Shown here piece by piece: positions 18,661 through 26,266 of a DNA stretch of 64,000 nucleotides; positions within the stretch are counted from its first letter, which is position 1; each line of letters begins with the position of its first letter. The stretch covers positions 1 to 64,000 of the forward strand of contig NZ_JAEHFY010000018.1 in the NCBI RefSeq assembly GCF_016623585.1, given 5' to 3'. The notes below the pieces were generated by a model. It had not been told where the DNA came from. It searched no databases and was given only the letters and a program-made list of their open reading frames with translations. This stretch comes from Pedobacter segetis. Lineage in GTDB: Bacteria > Bacteroidota > Bacteroidia > Sphingobacteriales > Sphingobacteriaceae. Position numbers and translations under genes: made by a program.

Positions 18661-21600
18661 TCAAAAATTTGCGTTGATTCCAAGAAGGAAAGTTCTGGCT
18701 TGAGGATAATAACCAATATCTACCCCACCTCCAACTTCAGGGTCAAAGCCCGTGTAGTTGGTTATGGTAGCCAGGTTCTGGGCACTTCCATAGATTTGTA
18801 TTTTCTGGATTTTGGCAGATTTCATCCACTTTGCAGGTAGTGAATAGGATAACCTTACGTTTTTTAAACGGATGTAAGACGCATCTTCTACAAACCTATC
18901 AGAAACACGGTTGTTTTGGTTCGGATCATTTTGAATCGCCCTTGGGATTGAGTTAGATGTACCCTCTCCTGTCCATCTTCCTAAGAAATACTTAGAATAA
19001 TTGCCATTAGAAACACCACTTTCAGTGTACCATCTATTAAAATTCAAAACCTTATTGCCTTGCGATCCTTGTAAGAAAACACTTAGATCAAAGTTTTTGT
19101 AGGTAAAATTATTTGTGAAGCCATAGGTAAAATTTGGGATAGAATTTCCGAGGTTTGTTCTATCTTGGTCATTAATAACCCCATCTCCATTAATGTCAAC
19201 AAATTTAATATCGCCTGGGGCGGTACTTGTTGCCGGGTTGCTCCCAGCAGTTTGTGTTGCGTGTGCTGCAATTTCTGCTTGGTTTTGGAATATTCCTTCC
19301 GTTTTGAAACCGTAGAAATAATTCACGGGGTAACCTTGCTCTACCCTTCTTGCACCACCAGAAATACGGGCAAAACCGTTATTGATCGGTGAAGCCAAAC
19401 CCAGGGATGTCAATTCGTTTTTATACGCCGATAAAACCAAGTTTGATGTCCATTTAAAATTAGGTTTTTCAAAGTTAACCGTGTTCAAACTAAAATCAAT
19501 GCCCTTATTTATCATATCACCCGTATTAAAAGGTATTGGTTCATAGGTTCCAGAGGTTGCCGGAACCGGAACTCTAAATAAAAGATCCAGCGACTTTCTG
19601 CTATACAGGTCTATTACTGCCGTAATCCTGTTTTTTAGGAAACCTAAATCTAAACCTACATTGATCTGTTGGTTTTTTTCCCACCCTAAGTTTGGGTTAG
19701 AAAGTGCTGTTGGGGCAGCACCGGTTACTAAACCTCCATTGCCAGAGTTATCGCCAAAAGCATAGCCTATTCCACTGTTTATTCCTGCCAAGTAAGAAAA
19801 AGCAGGTATGTCTTGGTTTCCTACCGAACCATAACTTAATCTCAATTTTAAATCGCTTAACCATGTATATGGCTTTATAAAATCTTCATCAATTGCTCTC
19901 CAAGCAAATGAAAAAGCAGAGAAATCTGCATATTTGTTATCTGGCCCAAAATTAGAAGATCCGTCTCTTCTCACACTTGCCTGAAAAATATATTTGCTTT
20001 TATAATCATAACTAGCCCTGGCAACGTAAGAGAGTAAAGTTGAAGTGCCGTAACCGTTAAAGTTGTAGGTTTCAGAAATATCTTTTGGTGCATAGATATT
20101 ATCATTAAGAACCGGGAAACCCAAAACAGTATAACCGCTTCTTCCGCCACCTAAAGAATTATAGTTGTTTTCTTGTGCAGTAAAACCAGCTAGTAAACTA
20201 AAATTGTGATCGTTTATTTTTTTTGTATAATTAGCCGTAAACTCTCCCAAATAATTGGGGTTAAAGTTGGTTTGATCTGTTACGCCAGTCCTAACAATAG
20301 GCCTTGCACCCGTAGAAGGTATTGCGGGGTTATAACCTCTTAAGCTTTGTGTTACAAAATCCAACCCTAGATTAGCTTTCAATTTTAGGCCGGCAAATAG
20401 TTGGTACTCGCCAAAAACCGTACCTGTTAATCGGTACTTAGTATTCACAAATTGAGGCACCTCTAGGTTATAAACTGGGTTTGGTTCATCAAAACCATCA
20501 ATGCCACCATTACCACCAGCATAGGTGCCGTCAGGGTTTCTGGGTTGAACCGTAGGTGGAGCAGTTAAAGCCAAAATTATCACGCTATTGAAAGGGTCAT
20601 AGGTATTCTGGGGTATTTCTTTTGTTCGCGACATGGTTAAACTATTCCCGATTTTCAACTTATCACTTGCCTTCAGGTCACCATTAAAACGTAGATTAAA
20701 TCTTTCAAAATTGGTGTTTTCAATTATCCCGTCTTGATTAAAATAACCAGTTGACAAAGCATATTGAGCCTTATCGCTACCACCGCTTATGTTTAAAGCT
20801 GCGTTTGTCATTGCCGCACCCCTAAAAACTTGACCTAACCAATCTGTACCGTTACCATAAGTTTGCTCTACTGCATTTGGATCAGCCAATTTTGGAATGG
20901 GATTTAATAAACTAGCAATTCTTGCCTCATTATTAATGATGGCGTATTCTTTTGCATTTAGCAATGAAGGTAATCTCCAAGCTTGCTGATAGCCTCTATA
21001 AACATCTGCATTGATTACTGTAATACCAGCCTTACCTCTTTTTGTGGTAATCAAAACCACTCCATTAGACCCCCTAACTCCATAAATAGAGGCTGCCGCT
21101 GCATCTTTTAAAATATCTATCGATTCAATTTCGTTTGGACTAAATGAATTGAGGATATTATCCGCTCCTTGATCAGGTAATGGAAAACCGTCTAAAACAA
21201 TTAAAGGATTGTTGGTACCGGTAACAGATGATATCCCCCGGATACGAATTGCTGTACCACCTGTACCACCTGGCGCACCGGAGTTTTGAACAATTGTAAC
21301 ACCAGCAACCTTACCCTGCAAAGCCTGTGCTGCGTCTGCTACTGGGCGAGATGAGATTTCTTTGGCCGAGACCGAAGAAATAGCACTTGATACGCTGGCT
21401 TTTTGTTGTGTACCATAACCAATAACCACTACCTCTTGCAAACTTTTATTGTCTTGAACTAGAGAAACGTTAATTATTGAATTGTTTCCAATACTGATTT
21501 CTTGGGTAATATAACCCAAATAGGAAAAAACCAGAACTGATTGTGAGTTTGAAACATTAATAGTATAGTTACCATTAACATCTGTTTGTGTACCGCCCGG

Positions 21601-21747
21601 AGACCCCTTGATCCCAATACTTACGCCTGGTAGGGTTAATCCGTTAGAATCAGTAACTTTTCCATTAATTTTTTTTCCTTGCGCCTTCAATAGAGGAATG
21701 CAAAAAAAAGAAAACATAAGAAAAGCGATTGTAATTTTTCTTTTCAT
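18661..21747 (-). CDS. SusC/RagA-family TonB-linked outer-membrane transporter
   Basis: A 1028-residue transporter with signal peptide (MKRKITIAFLMFSFFCIPLLKAQ) and an N-terminal carboxypeptidase-like beta-sandwich (about 28-105; KINGKVTDSNGLTLPGVSI, FSYLGYITQEISIG). The TonB-box-like region VVVIGYGTQQK and the plug domain (about 120-230, IRIRGISSVTGTNNPL, DAAAASIYGVRGSNGVVLI) follow, then a 22-strand-type barrel ending ARTFLLGINANF. It is the first gene of the beta-glucan locus, opposite the divergent regulator gene. It would take up oligosaccharides made by the surface GH16. Confidence 0.97.
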   Translation of the reverse strand: MKRKITIAFLMFSFFCIPLLKAQGKKINGKVTDSNGLTLPGVSIGIKGSPGGTQTDVNGNYTINVSNSQSVLVFSYLGYITQEISIGNNSIINVSLVQDNKSLQEVVVIGYGTQQKASVSSAISSVSAKEISSRPVADAAQALQGKVAGVTIVQNSGAPGGTGGTAIRIRGISSVTGTNNPLIVLDGFPLPDQGADNILNSFSPNEIESIDILKDAAAASIYGVRGSNGVVLITTKRGKAGITVINADVYRGYQQAWRLPSLLNAKEYAIINNEARIASLLNPIPKLADPNAVEQTYGNGTDWLGQVFRGAAMTNAALNISGGSDKAQYALSTGYFNQDGIIENTNFERFNLRFNGDLKASDKLKIGNSLTMSRTKEIPQNTYDPFNSVIILALTAPPTVQPRNPDGTYAGGNGGIDGFDEPNPVYNLEVPQFVNTKYRLTGTVFGEYQLFAGLKLKANLGLDFVTQSLRGYNPAIPSTGARPIVRTGVTDQTNFNPNYLGEFTANYTKKINDHNFSLLAGFTAQENNYNSLGGGRSGYTVLGFPVLNDNIYAPKDISETYNFNGYGTSTLLSYVARASYDYKSKYIFQASVRRDGSSNFGPDNKYADFSAFSFAWRAIDEDFIKPYTWLSDLKLRLSYGSVGNQDIPAFSYLAGINSGIGYAFGDNSGNGGLVTGAAPTALSNPNLGWEKNQQINVGLDLGFLKNRITAVIDLYSRKSLDLLFRVPVPATSGTYEPIPFNTGDMINKGIDFSLNTVNFEKPNFKWTSNLVLSAYKNELTSLGLASPINNGFARISGGARRVEQGYPVNYFYGFKTEGIFQNQAEIAAHATQTAGSNPATSTAPGDIKFVDINGDGVINDQDRTNLGNSIPNFTYGFTNNFTYKNFDLSVFLQGSQGNKVLNFNRWYTESGVSNGNYSKYFLGRWTGEGTSNSIPRAIQNDPNQNNRVSDRFVEDASYIRLKNVRLSYSLPAKWMKSAKIQKIQIYGSAQNLATITNYTGFDPEVGGGVDIGYYPQARTFLLGINANF

Positions 21748-21818
21748 ATTAATTATATTGGTTAATAATTGGTTAAATAGATATGATAATCTTTTAGGTA
21801 AGATTATTTTATCTACAA

Positions 21819-21856
21819 CAAAAGTAGAAACACTTTGTCGGAGTGTACTAACACTC
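21819..21856 (-). promoter_or_regulatory. Candidate susC promoter with adjoining palindromic operator
   Basis: On the minus strand TACTTTTG (21826-21819) matches the Bacteroidota TAnnTTTG element about 70 bases before the susC start. About 21 bases upstream of it is TTAG, a weak -33 match. A perfect inverted repeat, GAGTGT-ACTA-ACACTC (21841-21856), overlaps the -33 region. This placement suits the binding site of an activator such as the divergent HTH regulator. Both elements are seen; the function is inferred. Confidence 0.5.
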
Positions 21857-22077
21857 TACCACTATAATTGCCATACAAGATCCAAAAAGAGACCGAAAAG
21901 TATAAATTTCGACACTACATTAATACTACAACTGTATAAAAATGTACTTTAGTTTTTATTAATTATAAAAAACAAAATTTTATCTTGATACTTCTATGTA
22001 ATAAATATATAGAGTTGTCAATATCAGTTTTAACTACATACTTTGTACTTTAAATCTTTTTATCTTAAATCCCATTG

Positions 22078-24978
22078 ATGAAGCGTACTGCGATAATTAT
22101 TTTCATTCTATTCTTTGTTAGTAAAACACAAGCTCAGATCGGTGTTCCAGAAATAAAAAATTTTAGTTCTATTGATTATAAAGGAGGAACTCAAAACTGG
22201 GACATAGGGCAAGATAAAAACCAGATAATGTATTTTGCCAACAATGAAGGTTTAATAACCTATAACGGCAAATATTGGAACATCTATCCCCTACCGAACA
22301 AAACAATTGTTAGATCCCTAAAGATTGCCCCTGATGGAAAAATATATGTTGGGGGCCAAGACGAAATAGGTTATTTTTTCCCAGATCAAAACGGAAAATT
22401 GAAATATCACTCGTTAAAAAGTTTGATACCCGCAAAAGAAAGATTGCTACAGGATATTTGGGATATCGTAATTATAAAAAATGATATATATTTTAGAACA
22501 ACCTCAAAAATATTGCTGCTAAAGAACGGGGTTTTTAGTGTTTATAAAAGCTACACCTCTTGGCAATTTTTAGGGGCCGTAAATAATCAAATATATGCCC
22601 AAGATCTAGGAACGGGTTTACTGGTTTTAAAGAAAAATACCTGGGAAACCTTGGCATCGTCCAAAAGTTTTGAAAACGACTACATTACTGCCATCTTACC
22701 CTTTAGCAACGATAGTTTATTGGTAACTACCAAAAACAATGGTATGTTTTTAATTTCTAAGGGTAAGGTTTCAAAATTGGATGCTAAAGACCAATCTTTT
22801 TTCAAAAACAATAAGATCTATGATGCGATAACGGTAAACAATGATTTATATGCTTTTGCCACTGTTTCGTCTGGTTGCGTAATTGTAAATAAAAAAGGCG
22901 AGATAGTACAAAAATTTACATCTGTAGAAGGATTACAAAAAAACAACTTGAGAAGCGTTTTTCAAGACCATAATCATAATATTTGGCTGGGTTTAGATGA
23001 TGGGATCGATTTTGTAGCTTTTAACAATGCCATAAAATATATTTATCCCGATAAAAAGAAACAAACCAGTTCTTATGCAACAAAGATATTGAATAATAAA
23101 TTATATGTAGGGACATCTAATGGCCTGTTTTATTCTGATCTAGATTTCAAAAATAAAGATCTATCGTATTCAAATCATTCTTTTACAGAAATCCCTAACA
23201 TCCAAGGTCAGATTTGGAATTTGAATATTATCAATAATAAGTTGCTCGTTTCAAATGAAGAAAAAGCTTACGATTTAACTGGTTCAAAAATAGAAGCGCT
23301 GTATCAATCGCCAGGCACTTGGATTTTTAAGAAACTCTCCAATTTCTCTTTAAGTAAAAAAATAGTTGCAGGTACATACAACGGATTGCTTTTGATGAAT
23401 TACCTAGATGGTAATTTTATAGATAAACGAGAAATCCCAGACATCAACGAATCTCTGCGTTTTATAGTTTATGATGAAACTACAAACGCGATTTGGGCTT
23501 CGCACCCTTATAGGGGCATTTATAGGTTCAAATTAAACGATAATAAAACAGATGTTTTAGAAAAGCAGCTTTTTAATACAGGTAATGGTTTGCCATCTTC
23601 TTTAGGAAATTACGTGGCCGAGGTTAAGAACAGAATAGTTATTGCCACTATTAAAGGTATTTATGAATTTAATGAAGACTCTGAAAGGTTTGAGCAGTCT
23701 AAAACATTTGCACCAATTTTTGGCGATATGCAAATCCAGTACCTAAATGAAGATCAATACGGTAACATTTGGTTTGTGAGCAACAAACACGTGGGCGTGG
23801 TAGATTTTTCTAGAAAAGAAAGAAATAGGGGTTTTAGTATTATTTATTTCCCAGAGCTAACATCAAAAGTATTGGCAGGTTTTGAAAACATCTATCCTTA
23901 TGATAAACAAAATATATTTATTGGTGCAAACAAAGGTTTGATCCATATCAATTACCTAAGCTACCTTAAAAACATAAAACCTTTAAATGTGGTTTTAACA
24001 CAGGTAAAAATAATAGGAGAAAAAGACAGCATTGTTTTTGGCGGTTACTTTTTAACCAATAATAAGATAAGCAAAAAGCAAGATACCAACCAGAAAAATT
24101 TATTTGCCAACCAATACAACTCTTTACATCTTGAATATTCCTCTACCTTTTACGAGCAGCAGGATAATATAGAGTTTAGCTACATGCTTTCTGGTTTTGA
24201 TAATAACTGGTCTGTTTGGAGCGCAAAAAGCGAGAAAGATTATACCAATTTACCGCCGGGCAAATATGTTTTTAAAATAAAAGCGAGGAATAATTTAGGC
24301 AATGAGTCTGCTGCCGTAACCTATAAGTTCTATATTGACCCGGCATGGTACCAAACCTGGTGGTTTAAACTGTTCTGTTTAATTTTGGTGTGTGCCTTCA
24401 TCTTCTTTTTGATACAACGGCAAAAGAAAAAACACTTAAAAGAACAAGAATATATTAGAAAGGCATATCAGCTTGAGCTAGAGCATAACGAAAAAGAAAT
24501 AGTAAAACTAAGGAATGAGAAATTAGAGGCCGATGTAAACCATAAGAGCAAAGAGCTGGCAACGGCTACCATGCACTTAATGCAAAGGGGCAAACTGATT
24601 TCTAAAATAAAAGAAGAGTTACTGCCCATAGTTAAAACAGAAGATATTGAAGATAGCCCAGAAGAGTTTAAAAAAATACTTACCCTGATAAGGGATGCAG
24701 AAAGAACAGATAGTGATTGGGAACATTTTTCTGTTCATTTTGACCATGTTCACTCTAACTTTTTAAGTAAATTAAAAGAGAGAGTACCTGCGCTTAGTGC
24801 CAATGATTTAAAGCTTTGTGCTTATTTAAAGATGAACCTAAGCTCAAAAGAAATAGCGCAGTTAATGAGCGTGAGCAATAAAGCGGTAGAGGTAAGCAGG
24901 TATCGCCTAAGGAAAAAACTAGAGGTCTCTTCAGATACCAACCTGTTTGATTATTTAATTGAGATTACCACTCATTGA
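22078..24978 (+). CDS. Sensor-regulator with two-component propeller, Y_Y_Y and LuxR-type HTH
   Basis: A 966-residue one-protein regulator. After an export signal (...FILFFVSKTQAQ), residues about 25-680 are WD-like regulator-propeller repeats (NIWLGLDDGIDFV, NIWFVSNKHVGVVDF). Next come a Y_Y_Y domain (about 690-755, FSYMLSGFDNNWS and NLPPGKYVFKIKARN) and one membrane segment (WFKLFCLILVCAFIFFLI). A coiled coil and a C-terminal HTH with SSKEIAQLMSVSNKAVEVSR follow. There is no histidine kinase or receiver domain, so it is not a classical hybrid two-component system. It would sense glucan fragments in the periplasm and control the divergent susC operon. ATG at 22078 is preferred to the TTG one codon earlier. 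Confidence 0.9.
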   Translation: MKRTAIIIFILFFVSKTQAQIGVPEIKNFSSIDYKGGTQNWDIGQDKNQIMYFANNEGLITYNGKYWNIYPLPNKTIVRSLKIAPDGKIYVGGQDEIGYFFPDQNGKLKYHSLKSLIPAKERLLQDIWDIVIIKNDIYFRTTSKILLLKNGVFSVYKSYTSWQFLGAVNNQIYAQDLGTGLLVLKKNTWETLASSKSFENDYITAILPFSNDSLLVTTKNNGMFLISKGKVSKLDAKDQSFFKNNKIYDAITVNNDLYAFATVSSGCVIVNKKGEIVQKFTSVEGLQKNNLRSVFQDHNHNIWLGLDDGIDFVAFNNAIKYIYPDKKKQTSSYATKILNNKLYVGTSNGLFYSDLDFKNKDLSYSNHSFTEIPNIQGQIWNLNIINNKLLVSNEEKAYDLTGSKIEALYQSPGTWIFKKLSNFSLSKKIVAGTYNGLLLMNYLDGNFIDKREIPDINESLRFIVYDETTNAIWASHPYRGIYRFKLNDNKTDVLEKQLFNTGNGLPSSLGNYVAEVKNRIVIATIKGIYEFNEDSERFEQSKTFAPIFGDMQIQYLNEDQYGNIWFVSNKHVGVVDFSRKERNRGFSIIYFPELTSKVLAGFENIYPYDKQNIFIGANKGLIHINYLSYLKNIKPLNVVLTQVKIIGEKDSIVFGGYFLTNNKISKKQDTNQKNLFANQYNSLHLEYSSTFYEQQDNIEFSYMLSGFDNNWSVWSAKSEKDYTNLPPGKYVFKIKARNNLGNESAAVTYKFYIDPAWYQTWWFKLFCLILVCAFIFFLIQRQKKKHLKEQEYIRKAYQLELEHNEKEIVKLRNEKLEADVNHKSKELATATMHLMQRGKLISKIKEELLPIVKTEDIEDSPEEFKKILTLIRDAERTDSDWEHFSVHFDHVHSNFLSKLKERVPALSANDLKLCAYLKMNLSSKEIAQLMSVSNKAVEVSRYRLRKKLEVSSDTNLFDYLIEITTH

Positions 24979-25077
24979 GGTTTATTTATGTTCACACGAT
25001 TGTTAAAATGGCATTTTGATCCTGTTTATTTACTTTTTAAGTTTTTCTGATTAATTTAATCAAATATTTATATCCTG

Positions 25078-25491
25078 TTGTTTCAAATATTTAAAAATTA
25101 CTTGGCAGAAAAAGCCCTATTTTCAGAACAAGAATTTGAGCTGATTAAATCTCTATCAAAAGAAATTAATTACAAAAAAGGAACTAAAGTTTTGCAAGAA
25201 GGAAAAATTTGTAAACAAACCATTTTTGTATGCAAAGGACTATTACGACTTTACAGATTAGATGCTAATGGTAAAGAATATACTTTAAAGTTTGCCCATG
25301 AAAACCGTTGGATGAGCGATAGGGAAAGTTATATAAATGCAAGCCCATCGTTTTTCAATATCGATGCGATAGAAAGCAGTAATGTGCTGATCTGGCAAAA
25401 AGAAAATTTCGCTTTTCTTTTAGGAGAAATTCCAGCTTTTAAAATGCTGATGGAAAACCTAAGTAGCAAAAGTTTAATTTGGGATAAATAA
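25078..25491 (+). pseudogene. Truncated Crp/Fnr-type protein, cyclic-nucleotide-binding domain only
   Basis: A 137-residue frame matching the cNMP-binding beta-roll of Bacteroidota Crp/Fnr regulators (KGTKVLQEGKICKQTIFVCKG, LRLYRLDANGKEYTLKF). Usual members are about 190 residues; here the frame ends right after ENLSSKSLIWDK, so the DNA-binding HTH is absent. The only start available is TTG at 25078, probably a mutated ATG. It runs head-on into another decayed gene. I read it as a dying gene. A functional HTH-less protein is possible but less likely. Confidence 0.65.
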
Positions 25492-25522
25492 GATAATGAC
25501 ACAGTTTATTTTACACACCCGT

Positions 25523-26019
25523 CTAATCTTCTTCCTCCTCAGGTAATTTTTTTATCTTTTCCAAAGCCATTACATCTATTTGATCTTTAGGGCGATTGGC
25601 GGCTTTTTTAGCCAAGATTAACTGGTTGATGTGAAGAAATGGAACTTTAACATCTTCGATTTCTGCTATGGAGGCCATATCATAAGCCTGATTAAATGTA
25701 TATTGATCTAGGCCTTTAACAGTTGTCGTAATATCCAACCTAACTCCATTATCTAAATAGAAATCTGTCTGTACAGCCAGGAATAAACTGAATGGTTAAT
25801 AATGATTTGAAGTCTCCCAATCCCACACTTTTAAATACTTAATACTTGATAAAGGTTTTCCCTGTTACTAAAAGTATCTTCAATCCAAATATCAATATCT
25901 GAAGTGGTTCTATAATATCCATGAAAATTTGTTGCAACCCCACCAATCATAATGAATTTTAAACCTATTTTATTTGGACTCCTCCAAAAATTGATAAAAG
26001 TTTCATCGTAAATATCCAT
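25523..26019 (-). pseudogene. Frameshifted MNT-type nucleotidyltransferase
   Basis: The N-terminal part (26019-25831) has the nucleotidyltransferase core IMIGGVATNFHGYYRTTSDIDIWIED, that is GG followed by D-x-D. The C-terminal part (25738-25523) has MASIAEIEDVKVPFLHINQL and NRPKDQIDVMALEKIKKL. The piece between reads GLGDFKSLLTIQFIPGCTD in another frame. Two frameshifts are needed to join them, one near 25830 and one at a tandem CTGTCTGT (25765-25772), a 4-base duplication. The intact protein would be about 165 residues. Such genes often pair with a small upstream partner, which is also broken here. Confidence 0.85.
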
Positions 26020-26025
26020 GAAGAA

Positions 26026-26217
26026 TTATTTATCAGACTTGTGGTTAATTTTTGCCGACCTAAAAGAATTATTCATTTTCATTAAGTTTGTCATCATTAA
26101 AAAACGCTCATTGTAAGAATGTTTCATTGCATTTCGCAATAAATCCATTTAGGCTTTCTCAAAATTCGCATCAGGTTCAGAGACCTTAGAAATATTGATT
26201 GAATCTTTATATTCCAT
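26026..26217 (-). pseudogene. Small partner gene of the nucleotidyltransferase, one nonsense codon
   Basis: A 64-codon frame starting MEYKDSINISKVSEPDANF, then EKA, a TAA at 26149-26151, and MDLLRNAMKHSYNERFLMM, ending KINHKSDK. Reading through the stop gives a coherent helical, charged protein. It lies 6 bases before the nucleotidyltransferase start, the arrangement of a two-gene operon, possibly toxin-antitoxin-like. Family not assigned. Confidence 0.65.
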
Positions 26218-26266
26218 TTTTTAACATCCTAAAAAATTGATAATTATGAATTTAATCAAAATTTCA

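Noticed and set aside
22078-24978. Hybrid two-component system (HTCS)
   Set aside because: Propeller and Y_Y_Y domains are present, but no histidine kinase or receiver domain and the HTH is LuxR-like rather than AraC-like.
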